64,000 bases of DNA, taken from assembly GCA_011525845.1 (NCBI GenBank), contig WYBP01000018.1, positions 1 through 64,000 of the forward strand, written 5' to 3'. Positions 23,760-32,900 of this stretch are shown piece after piece. Both the position numbers and the translations under genes were made by a program. Each line of letters begins with the position of its first letter. The stretch's first letter is position 1. The DNA is from Gemmatimonadaceae bacterium. Its GTDB lineage: Bacteria > Gemmatimonadota > Gemmatimonadetes > Gemmatimonadales > Gemmatimonadaceae. The notes beneath the pieces were generated by a model. That model was not told where the DNA came from and ran no database searches. It saw only the letters and a list, made by a program, of their open reading frames with translations.

Positions 23760-25229
23760 TCACCCTCCTGTGCCACCGAGCACCGAGTCGCGCTCGAGCC
23801 CGTGACGTTCCATCAGGCGGTACAGCGTGGTCCGGTCCACGCCAGCCAGCCGCGCCGCGCGGGACATGTTGCCGTCGGCCGCGCGCACGAGCTCGGCGAG
23901 GTAGCTGCGCTCGAACTGGGCGATCACGCGGTCGCGGGCCACGTGATAGCTCTCCTGGATCAGCCCGCCGTCCTCACCGTCCGCGCTGGCGGCCTTCTTC
24001 GACGACCCGGTGGGGCCATCCGTCTCGGGCAGCGGGATGTCGGAGGCCCCCACCTGCTGCCCCGGCTCGAGGAGCACCACCATGTGCTCGATGGCGTTCT
24101 GGAGCTCGCGGACATTGCCGGGCCAGGCGTAGGCGAGGAGCGCGGCGCGCGCCTCTTCCGTCAGCACGGGGATCCGCGTCTCGCCGCCCCGGTGCTGGCG
24201 CCAGTACGTCCTCAGGAAATGCTGGGCGAGCAGGGGGATGTCCTCCGGGCGCTCGCGGAGCGACGGCAGGATGATCGGCACGACACGCAGCCGATAGTAG
24301 AGGTCCTCGCGCAGCGTGCCGTCGCGCACGGCTTCGTCGGCGTCGCGGTTGGACGCGGCGATGAACCGCACGTTCACCACGGAGCTCGTCGAGTTGCTCC
24401 CGACGCGCCTCACCACGCCATCCTGGATCACCCGAAGGAGCTTGGCCTGGACCGAGGTCGGCATCTCGGTCAGCTCGTCGAGGAAGAGCGTCCCCCCGTT
24501 CGCGGACTCGAGCAGCCCGGCCTTGTCCCGCACGGCGCCGGTGAACGCTCCCTTCACGTGGCCGAACATCTCCGATTCGAGGAGCCCCTCCGGGAGCGCG
24601 GCGCAGTTCACCGCGACCAGCGACCGGGCCCGCCGGCGGCTGCGCGCATGGATGTACTGGGCGATCATCTCCTTGCCGGAGCCGGTCTCGCCCGTGATGA
24701 ACACCGAGGCGTCGGTGGTCGCGACCTTCCGCGCGAGCTCCAGGCACTTCACGAACCCGCGGGAGACGCCGAGCGGGGCGTCTTCATCCGACGTCGCGGC
24801 GGCGCCCTCCCCGCGCGGGGCGGATTCGCGGGCGACGAGCACCGTGTGACTCGCCCGTCCGACGACGATCTCGAGGTGCGTGGCGGAGAAGGGCTTCGGC
24901 AGGTAGTCCCACGCCCCCGCCCGCAGCGCCTCCACGTTCGACTTGACGCTCGGGTTCCCCGTCATCACGATCACGATGGTCTCGGGGCGCGTCTCGAGCG
25001 CGGCCTCGAGGAGTTCCATCCCGGAGACGTCCTGCATGTAGAGGTCGGTCAGGACGATGTCGTAGGCGCGGCGCTTGAGCATCTTCACGCCCTCGTCCCC
25101 GCGCGACGCGACGTCCACCCGGTAGCCGAGGCCCGTCAGGATCGACTTGCAGCTCTCCCGCAGCGTGCGCTCGTCGTCCACGAGCAGTACGCTGAGCGTG
25201 GCGCGGAACTCGCCAGTCACCAGCGACAT
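23760..25229 (-). CDS. NtrC-type sigma-54-dependent response regulator
   Basis: 489 residues from ATG 25229; an in-frame GTG at 25346 would add a 39-residue unstructured tail. Receiver: LLVDDE and phosphoacceptor D62 in VLTDLYM, with K112 of PKP. The AAA+ domain has Walker A GETGSGKE (180-187), the sigma-54 contact loop GAFTGA (227-232) and Walker B GTLFLDE, plus the AYAWPGNVREL segment. A Fis-type helix-turn-helix is at the C-terminus (NMSRAARLAGVDRTTLYRLM). It should activate RpoN promoters when phosphorylated by the downstream kinase; the element at 21318 is a candidate target. Confidence 0.92.
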   Translation of the reverse strand: MSLVTGEFRATLSVLLVDDERTLRESCKSILTGLGYRVDVASRGDEGVKMLKRRAYDIVLTDLYMQDVSGMELLEAALETRPETIVIVMTGNPSVKSNVEALRAGAWDYLPKPFSATHLEIVVGRASHTVLVARESAPRGEGAAATSDEDAPLGVSRGFVKCLELARKVATTDASVFITGETGSGKEMIAQYIHARSRRRARSLVAVNCAALPEGLLESEMFGHVKGAFTGAVRDKAGLLESANGGTLFLDELTEMPTSVQAKLLRVIQDGVVRRVGSNSTSSVVNVRFIAASNRDADEAVRDGTLREDLYYRLRVVPIILPSLRERPEDIPLLAQHFLRTYWRQHRGGETRIPVLTEEARAALLAYAWPGNVRELQNAIEHMVVLLEPGQQVGASDIPLPETDGPTGSSKKAASADGEDGGLIQESYHVARDRVIAQFERSYLAELVRAADGNMSRAARLAGVDRTTLYRLMERHGLERDSVLGGTGG

Positions 25230-25467
25230 CTCGTCGGTCGTCGTGGCGCCGGAGGCAGGTTCGGAGTGGCTTGTCACGGGGCGGCAGCGGGGGTCGTCAT
25301 TGAACGCATCACTGAAAGATACGGCGGAGCGTGGCAGGAACGCCACAATGTCTCAGCCGAGCCATACTAGCTAAGCCCCGCCCCCCGGAGCGTCAAGGGA
25401 GCCCGCCGGTGCAGCACCGTATATTCCAGCGTCCCTCCGGATCCACGTCACCGCCCTCAGAGAGCCC

Positions 25468-27873
25468 ATGTCGTCTGGCCCCAAGGAAGTCCTTCCCGTC
25501 CCCTTGAGCGAGGTGCCTTCTGGCAACTTCGCTCCCGATCCCGGCTACGCCGAGATGCCGGGGGACGAGGAGGCTGGGATCGACGTCAAGCGCTACCTCG
25601 CGGCCGCCTATCGTCACAAGTGGATGATCCTGGGACTCGGGGTCCTGGGGTTCGGCGCCGGCATCGGGCTGAGCAAGATGGTGCGGCCGGAGTACAGTGC
25701 CCAGGCCGCGATCCAGATCGAGAACTCGTCGCGGGGCGCCGCGCAGCAGAGCCCCATCCGGAACACCCCGCTCCTCGAGTCGCGCGCCTGGCTTGAGCTG
25801 TTGAAGTCGTATCTGGTGCTCGACGAGGTGGTGCGCCGGCGCCAGCTCTACATCGGGCTGCCGTCCTCGCAGGACCGTCCGCTCTTCGCGGGATTCGCAC
25901 TGGCGGACCAGTTCACGCCCGGGAACTACGTGCTGCGCGTGGACGGCGGGGCGAAGACCCTGCGGCTGCTGACGGAGGCGGGGACCGCCCTCGAGGACGC
26001 GGCGATCGGCGACTCCATCGGCCGGTCAGTCGGATTCCTCTGGGCACCGGCGATACCGGCGGTCACGCGCGACATCCCCTTCTCGGTGCGCCCCCCGCGG
26101 GATGCGGCGGTGCGACTCGCCGGCGACCTGCAGGCGCAGCTCCCGGAGAACGGCGCCGTCATCCGCCTGAGCCTGCAGGGGCAGGATCCCGCCGGCATCG
26201 CGGAGACGGTCAACGCCGTGGGCGAGCGGTTCGTCGAGATCGCGGCGAGCCTGAAGCGGGAGAATCTCACCACGCGCACCGAGCTGCTGCGCGAACAGGT
26301 GGCGAGCGCCTACCGGGACCTCACGAACGCCGAGACGGCGCTCGAGCGCTTCAAGATCAACACGATCACGCTGCCGAACGACCGTGGCGTGACGCCGATC
26401 GCCTCGGGCCTGCAGGAGACGCGCGACCCGGTGCGGCGCGCCTTCTTCAACCTGCGCATCGAGCGCGACTCGGTGGCGCAGGAGCGGGACGCGATCGTGC
26501 GCGCGCTCTCGCAGGGCGTCGACACGAGCACCACGATGCTCATCGCCCTGAACGCGATCCCCTCGGTGCGAAGTGCGATCGAGCTCTCCACCGCGCTCGC
26601 GGACCTCGGCGCGAAGCGCGCGGAGGCGCGGCAGCTGCGGCTCGCCTTCACGTCGAGCCATCCGACGCTCGCCAAGCTCGAGCCGGAGATCCAGGAACTC
26701 CAGTCGCGCACCATCCCGGACCAGGCGCGCGCGCTCGCGAGCGCGCTCGACCAGCGCGTGAGGGACTACGACGCGCGGATCGCCGCTTCGTCGCGGGACC
26801 TGCAGCAGATCCCGGCGCGCTCCACGGAGGAGGCCCGCCTCGAGCGGAACGTCGCGATGGCGACCACGCTGCACACGTCGTTGCAGGAAGCGTATCAGCA
26901 GGCCCAGCTCGCCGAGCTGAGCTCGGCCCCCGACGTGCGGATCCTCGATCGCGCCGTGCCGCCGACCCAGCCCGTACGCGAGCGCATCCTGATGATCATC
27001 GCGGGAGGGCTCGCCGGCGGATTCGGGCTGGGCGTGCTCCTGGCGCTGATGCTCGACCGGCTCGACCGGCGGATCCGCTATCCCGACCAGGTCTCCAAGG
27101 AGCTCGGCCTCGCCATCCTCGGGGCGCTCCCGATGGTGGAGCACGGCGCCGCCGGCAAGCCGAAAGCGGACCAGGCCGGCTACCTGCTGGAAGCCCTGCG
27201 GACGGTACGGCTGAACCTGAACTACGCCCATGGCACCGCCGGGACGCTGATCACCACGATCACGAGCCCGGGCACCGGCGACGGGAAGTCCTTCGTGTCG
27301 GTGAACCTGGCGAAGTCGTTCGCCGAGGCCGGGCGGCGGACGCTCCTGATCGACGCCGACACGCGGCGCGGCCTGCAGCACCGCACCATGGGTGTGGACC
27401 GGAAGCCGGGCCTCCTCGACTACCTCAGCGGCAGCAACTCGCGCGAGGAGATCATCCGCGCAGTCCCCTCCTGGGGGATCGACTTCATCCCGTGCGGCAC
27501 GCGGATGTCCGGAGGGCCCGAACTGCTGAGCTCCCACGCGATGGCGCAGCTGGTGCTGAGCCTGCGTGCCGAGTACCAGGTGATCATCGTGGACAGCCCG
27601 CCCATCGGCGCGGGGATCGACCCGCTGGTGCTCGCGTCGCTCACCGGGAGCCTCGTGATGGTGCTGCGCACGGGGGTCACGGACCGTGAGCTGGCGGAGA
27701 CGCGCCTGCACGAGCTGAACCGGCTGCCCATCCGGGTGCTCGGCGCGATCCTGAACGACGTCAAGCCGGAAGGGGTGTACAAGTACTACTCGTACCTGCC
27801 GGGCTACCGCGCCGAGGACGAGCCCGGCGAGGTCGCGGGATCACCGAAGCGGCGGATCCTCGGACTGCGCTGA
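25468..27873 (+). CDS. Wzc-type chain-length determinant / bacterial tyrosine kinase
   Basis: 801 residues. An N-terminal Wzz domain (helix near 51-70) is followed by a long coiled-coil periplasmic region (about 250-480) and a second helix (about 508-530). The cytoplasmic BY-kinase domain has Walker A SPGTGDGKS (about 599-607), Walker A' LLIDADTRRG and Walker B VIIVDSPP. A tyrosine cluster VYKYYSYLPGYR near the C-terminus is the likely autophosphorylation site. The protein controls EPS chain length and export with the outer-membrane SLBB protein. It is divergent from the sigma-54 regulator across 238 bases. Confidence 0.92.
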   Translation: MSSGPKEVLPVPLSEVPSGNFAPDPGYAEMPGDEEAGIDVKRYLAAAYRHKWMILGLGVLGFGAGIGLSKMVRPEYSAQAAIQIENSSRGAAQQSPIRNTPLLESRAWLELLKSYLVLDEVVRRRQLYIGLPSSQDRPLFAGFALADQFTPGNYVLRVDGGAKTLRLLTEAGTALEDAAIGDSIGRSVGFLWAPAIPAVTRDIPFSVRPPRDAAVRLAGDLQAQLPENGAVIRLSLQGQDPAGIAETVNAVGERFVEIAASLKRENLTTRTELLREQVASAYRDLTNAETALERFKINTITLPNDRGVTPIASGLQETRDPVRRAFFNLRIERDSVAQERDAIVRALSQGVDTSTTMLIALNAIPSVRSAIELSTALADLGAKRAEARQLRLAFTSSHPTLAKLEPEIQELQSRTIPDQARALASALDQRVRDYDARIAASSRDLQQIPARSTEEARLERNVAMATTLHTSLQEAYQQAQLAELSSAPDVRILDRAVPPTQPVRERILMIIAGGLAGGFGLGVLLALMLDRLDRRIRYPDQVSKELGLAILGALPMVEHGAAGKPKADQAGYLLEALRTVRLNLNYAHGTAGTLITTITSPGTGDGKSFVSVNLAKSFAEAGRRTLLIDADTRRGLQHRTMGVDRKPGLLDYLSGSNSREEIIRAVPSWGIDFIPCGTRMSGGPELLSSHAMAQLVLSLRAEYQVIIVDSPPIGAGIDPLVLASLTGSLVMVLRTGVTDRELAETRLHELNRLPIRVLGAILNDVKPEGVYKYYSYLPGYRAEDEPGEVAGSPKRRILGLR

Positions 27874-27898
27874 GCGGCGGAGGTCCAGCCGCCCAGGG

Positions 27899-28837
27899 TC
27901 AGGAGATCTGGCCTTCGAACTTCCGGATGGTCAGGAAGTCGGCTCCGGGGACATCAGAGCGCGACATCCGCATCGCCATCGACGCGCGCATGAGCATGTC
28001 GCTGGGCTCGATCGGCGCCTCGTGATAGTCGGGCACGGCATCGTAGCCGGCGGCCATGCGGATCCGCGGCTCGGTGCCGAGCGACCCGGCCGCCTGCGCC
28101 AGGCGCTGTGCGAGACGGATGGCGCCGGCCTCGTCCGTGTCGTGCGCGACCACGGCGAACTCCCCGGGTCCGAGCATCCCGATGGCATCGCAGGAGCGTC
28201 CGGAGTCCCGGAGCACCTTGGTGAGCGACGCCAGCAGCTCCGCGGAGGTCGACTCGGCGTCGTCCGCCATCGCGCCCTCCCCGAGCATCGGCGTGAGGAC
28301 GATGCAGGCGAACGGTTCCCTGTGCCGAAAGGCCTGTGAGCCGAGTTCACGCGCCCGGCGCGCGAGACCGCGGATGTTGTAGAGTCCCGTGCCCTCGTCG
28401 AGGAGGCTCTCCTCGCGCGCGTGGTCGACCTCCTGCTTGGCCCGCGTATAGGCGTCGAGCCGCAGCGGGAGTTCCTCGCCATCCAGCGCGGAGCCGATGA
28501 AGTCCCAGGCGCCGGCCTTCAGGGCCTCGAGCCGCTTCTGCCTGCTGCTGTGTCCGGGGCTCGTGATCAGGATCGGCGTCGCCGGGGACACGATCGCCTC
28601 GCTGCGCAGCTCCCGGCAGACGTCGAACCCGTCGCGGTCCGGGAGGTCGGTGTCGAGGATGATCAGGTCCGGGCGCGAGCTGCGCGCACGCTCGATCGCC
28701 TGCTTTCCCGTGTACGCCCGCAGTACCGCGTAGCCGTGCGGCCCCAGGATGCTCTCGAGGGACCGCGAGTGCCACTCCTGGCTGTTCGCGATGAGGGTGA
28801 GGGGCGGACGACGGGCACGGCCCGTGCGGTCGGTCAT
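27899..28837 (-). CDS. Receiver domain - degenerate GGDEF protein
   Basis: 312 residues. A CheY-like receiver (1-125) has phosphoacceptor D62 (IILDTDLPD). The GGDEF-like domain (about 145-300) has GPGEF at 223-227 where an active cyclase has GG[D/E]EF, and the usual metal-site residues are not evident. It is therefore probably not an active diguanylate cyclase and may act as a phosphorylation-dependent effector or c-di-GMP/GTP sensor. It sits between the Wzc and export genes, convergent with wzc, in a locus that also carries a c-di-GMP riboswitch. Confidence 0.82.
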   Translation of the reverse strand: MTDRTGRARRPPLTLIANSQEWHSRSLESILGPHGYAVLRAYTGKQAIERARSSRPDLIILDTDLPDRDGFDVCRELRSEAIVSPATPILITSPGHSSRQKRLEALKAGAWDFIGSALDGEELPLRLDAYTRAKQEVDHAREESLLDEGTGLYNIRGLARRARELGSQAFRHREPFACIVLTPMLGEGAMADDAESTSAELLASLTKVLRDSGRSCDAIGMLGPGEFAVVAHDTDEAGAIRLAQRLAQAAGSLGTEPRIRMAAGYDAVPDYHEAPIEPSDMLMRASMAMRMSRSDVPGADFLTIRKFEGQIS

Positions 28838-28935
28838 TGTGCGCGGATTCGAGGGTCAGGCATGGTTCGAGGCAGCGGCATCGCCCTGCATACTGCAGAT
28901 TGCGTGCGGGGCGTGAAAATCCGCGCAAATATCTG

Positions 28936-28966
28936 TCGGCTCGCGGGATGTGGCAACCCGAGCCGA
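28936..28966 (+). other. Hairpin in leader of the SLBB export gene
   Basis: TCGGCTCG (28936-28943) pairs perfectly with CGAGCCGA (28959-28966). Inner GG/CC pairs and a loop containing TGTGGCAA complete the hairpin. It lies about 117 bases upstream of the SLBB start and has no T-tract. It may be a regulatory RNA structure or part of the divergent promoter region; no known riboswitch class was recognised. Confidence 0.35.
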
Positions 28967-29082
28967 ATCAAGGAGCTGCGGATCTGACGCGTGAGAGCCA
29001 CACGCATTCCTCTCGCGGTGACGCGCCCCCGCAACGCAAACTCCGATGGCGTCACTCCCCGTCCCCAGCCTATGATTACCGG

Positions 29083-29877
29083 ATGATCCGTTCCCTGATC
29101 GCCATATCCCTCACTGCCCTCGCGGTCCTCCACAGCGGGGCGAACGCCGCGGCAGCTCAGGTCGCCGCGGTTCGCGTCAACTCCACCTCGTGGGGTGCCA
29201 CGCGGGAAGAGATCGAGTCCGCGGCGTCCCGCTTCGACCGACTGGCCGCTTCGACGGCATACGGCGAACGCCTGCGTGCGGTCGCGCGCACCGAGGCGGG
29301 CGCCCTCCGCCAGCGCCTCACCGATGGCGACTTCCAGGTCGGGGACCGGATCCTCCTCCGGGTCGAGGGGCAGGTGATGATCGACGACACGGTGACCGTG
29401 ATGGAAGGCCGTCGCATCACCGTGCGCGGGATCCGCCAGGTCGCGCTCACGGGCGTGCTGCGCTCCGAGCTGGAGATCAAGCTGCGCGCCGAGCTGACCG
29501 AGGTCGTGCGGAACGTGACCCTCTCCGCGAGCCCGCTCATGCGCGTCGCGGTGTTCGGGTCCGTGGTGCGGCCCGGATACATCGGGGTGCCAAGCTCCAC
29601 GCGGCTCGACCAGGTGCTGATGCTCGCCGGTGGTCCCGTGGCGAACGCCGCGATCGACAACATCACCGTCGTACGCGCCGACACCGTGATCCTCGAACGC
29701 GAGCGGATCGTCGCTGCCGTGGCGTCGGGCGCGACGCTCGACGATCTCGGGATCCGCAATGGCGACCAGGTGCTCGTGCCCCCGCAGGGACCGCCCTGGG
29801 ACCGCGCCGCCGTCCTGCAGATCGTCTCGATCTTCCTCTTCCCGCTGCTGACGATCTTCGTGATCAACCAGCCCTGA
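29083..29877 (+). CDS. SLBB-domain polysaccharide export protein (Wza-like)
   Basis: 264 residues from ATG 29083 with a cleavable-looking signal peptide ending ANAAAAQ. A poly-export-like strand region (GDRILLRVEGQV...TVTVMEGRRITV) leads to an SLBB segment (VAVFGSVVRPGYIGVPSSTRLDQVLMLAGGP). The C-terminus has a hydrophobic helix LQIVSIFLFPLLTIFVINQP. It is shorter than canonical Wza and probably provides the outer-membrane or periplasmic export conduit for the EPS assembled by the Wzy/Wzc system. The longer in-frame upstream sequence lacks signal-peptide character. Confidence 0.85.
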   Translation: MIRSLIAISLTALAVLHSGANAAAAQVAAVRVNSTSWGATREEIESAASRFDRLAASTAYGERLRAVARTEAGALRQRLTDGDFQVGDRILLRVEGQVMIDDTVTVMEGRRITVRGIRQVALTGVLRSELEIKLRAELTEVVRNVTLSASPLMRVAVFGSVVRPGYIGVPSSTRLDQVLMLAGGPVANAAIDNITVVRADTVILERERIVAAVASGATLDDLGIRNGDQVLVPPQGPPWDRAAVLQIVSIFLFPLLTIFVINQP

Positions 29878-29897
29878 CGCGGCGCTCGCGCGGCGCG

Positions 29898-29922
29898 CGG
29901 ACGGCTGTGCTGGCCCCGTCCG
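29898..29922. terminator. Weak hairpin between convergent SLBB and sortilin-like genes
   Basis: CGGACGG (29898-29904) pairs with CCGTCCG (29916-29922) around an 11-base loop in the 63-base convergent gap. No T-run follows on either strand. Confidence 0.4.
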
Positions 29923-29940
29923 CCGCCGCGTGGCCCCGAC

Positions 29941-32900
29941 TCAGGCGTCGGGCGGCACCCCCCGCCCCGGCGTCCAAGGCGCCCCTTCTGCCTCCGCCTT
30001 CCGCTCCAACGCCGCCAGCTCGTTCGCCACGAACGCCTCCAGCGCCGCCCGCACCGCCGGGAACCGCTCCCGCACGATCTCGAGCTGCCGCCGCTGCGTC
30101 CCCGTCGGCTCGCCGAGATGCCCGCCGAAGCTCGCCGCGGTGTTCAACCGCCCCAGTAGCGAGGTCTCGGTCGGCTCGCTGTACCGCCCCGGCGTGTTGT
30201 CCCCGGAAAGTTGCTCGCGGATCCCGCGCAGCTTCACGATCGCCGCGCGCACCTCGGCGTCGAGCGTCGTCGGCCGCGTGACCTGCTCCACGGCGCGCTG
30301 CAGCGCGTCGAGCCGGGTGCTGGTCTCGGCCATCAGTGCATTGGCGCCGAGCACCGCGCGCTGTACCTCCTGCGCCTCGCGCTGGAAGGCGACGGCGCGC
30401 TCCCGCTGCGCCACGGTCAGCGCGGGGTTCGGGAGGAGCTGCACCTCGAACGCGGTCGGCTGCGTGAGCGCGCTCCGCACGCCGGCCACGCGCTTGAAGA
30501 GCTGCACGCGATAGCTCCCGGGCGCGACGTACGGACCGTTGCCGCCCGAGGCGCCGCTCCCGCCACCGCCGCCGCCACCGCCACCGCCACCACCACCACC
30601 ACCACCACCACCACCGCCACCGAACCCGCCGCCGCCCGCGGCGCCGGTCACCGGCGCGACACTCGGCCACCGCAGGTTCCACGTCACTCGATTGGTGCCG
30701 GCGCTGTTGCTGCCGTCGAAGCGCGAGACGACCGCCCCGCTCGCGTCCGTCACCTCCACCTCGATGCTCGGCGCCTCCTCCTCCTGCTCGGCCTTTAGCG
30801 CCTCCCAGCCGGGGAAGGGGACGTCCGCTCCCGTGCGGTTGAGCGCGGTCTCGCGCGCCTGGCGCGCGGCGCGCTGCGTGCGGAGCGCGGCGCGCAGGTG
30901 ATACGTGAACGTGGCGCCCACGGGTGGGTTCGGCGTGAAGAAGTGGCTCGCGCCCTGGAACCCGGCACCGCTGCCGCCCAGCGGCGAGTCCTGCATGTAC
31001 AGATAGGTGGGCGAGACGGAGAGCAGGGTCGCCTCGGCGCGGAGCCGCTCCGGCGCGAGCTGCCGAAGGGCGCTGTAGTCGTCGAGCACGTAGATGCCGC
31101 GCCCGAAGGTGCCGAGCACGAGGTCGTTCGCCTGCGGCTGGATGGCGATGTCATACACCGCGATCGGCGGGAGCCCGCCGCGCATCTGCTGCCAGCGCGC
31201 GCCGTCGTCGAACGAGACGAAGAGCCCGAACTCGGTGCCGACGAAGAGCAGGCCGGCCTTCACGTGGTCCTCGCGCACCGCGTGCACCGGACCGCGCGCG
31301 GGGAGGTTGGACGCGATGACCTTCCAGGTGCGCCCCTTGTCCCCCGAGCGCACCACATACGGCTTGAAGTCGCCGCGCTTGAAGTTATTGATCGCGCCGT
31401 ACACGACGTTGGCATCGTGCGGCGACGCGGTGAGGTAGGCCACGAAGCTCGAGTCGGGCACGCCGGCGATGCTCTCGACCTTCCGCCAGGTGGTGCCCCC
31501 GTCCTCGGTCACCTGGATGAGCCCGTCGTCGGTGCCGGCGTAGAGCAGCCCCTCGGCCTTCGGTGACTCGCTGAGGGCCACGACCGACCCGGCGTAGGAG
31601 GTCGAGTTGTTGCGCGCGACGGCGTCCACGCTCCAGAGCCGCCCCTGCATCTTCATCGACGTGCGGGGGATGTTGCGCGAGAGGTCGGGGCTGACCGGCC
31701 GCCAGTTCTCCCCCCGGTCGTCGCTGCGATAGACGCGCTGCGAGGCGAAGTAGAGCCGCGTGTTGCTGAACGGGCTGATGATGAGCGGCGAATCCCAGTA
31801 CCAGCGCGCGGGATCCTCGCCGGGCTCCTCCTCGGGCACGATGCGCACGGCGTTCCCGGTCCGACGGTCGAAGCGCACGAGCCCGCCGTTCTGCGACTCG
31901 GCGTACACGGTGTTGTGGTCCGTGGGGTCGACCCGGCTCTGGAAGCCGTCGCCGCCGTTGGTGACGAACCAGTCGGAGTTGCGGATGCCGTTCGCGCTCG
32001 TGGTGCGCGTGGGCCCCCCGAACGAGAAGTTGTCCTGCGTGCCGCCGTACACGTTGTAGAAGGGCGCGTTCTGGTCCACGTCGATCTTGTAGAACTGCGT
32101 GACCGGGAGGTTGCCGAAGAACTTGTACGTGCGCCCGCGGTCGAAGCTCTCGTAGAGCCCGCCGTCGGAGCCGATCAGCAGGTGCGAGGTGTCATCCGGG
32201 TCGATCCAGATGGCGTGGTTGTCCACGTGCTTGTCCGACTCGCCGAGCGCGCTGAACGTGCGTCCGCCGTCGGTGGAGACCTGGGTACGCACGTCCACGG
32301 CGTAGACGCGGTCCGCTTCCTTCGGGTCCACCCAGATCCGCTGGTAGTAGAGCGAGATCGTCGAGTACGAACCCTGCCGCCTCCAGCTCACGCCGTTGTC
32401 ATCGGAACGGAAGGTGCCGCCGCGGTTGTTCGCCGCCTCGGCGATGGCGTACACGACGTCGGGGTTGGAAGGTGAGCGCGCGAGCCCGATGCGCCCTTCA
32501 CCCTCGGGCACGGTGCCAAGCTTCTTCCAGGTCTTCCCGCCGTCCGTGGAACGGTGGAGCGCGGACTCCGGGCCGCCGGCGAGATATCCCCACACATGCC
32601 GATGCCGCTGCCAGGTGCTCGCGATCAGGATGTCGGGGTTCCGCGGGTCGAGGATCACCTCGTTCACCCCGGCCCACTTCTCGCCGCTCAGGATCCGCGT
32701 CCAGGTCTCGCCACCGTCCGTGGTCTTGTAGAGTCCGCGGTCCCCCCCCTCGGCCCAGAGCGGTCCCTGCGCGGCGACGTACACCACCTTCGAGTCGCGC
32801 GGATCGATCACGATCGCGCCGATGTGCTCCGACGCCTTGAGTCCCATGTTGCGCCAGCTGCGGCCGCCGTCCTCGCTCTTGTAGACGCCGTCGCCAAAGC

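Noticed and set aside
30540-30640. Polyglycine tract as a CRISPR or mobile element
   Set aside because: The repeats are simple triplets within one reading frame, with no spacers or terminal repeats.
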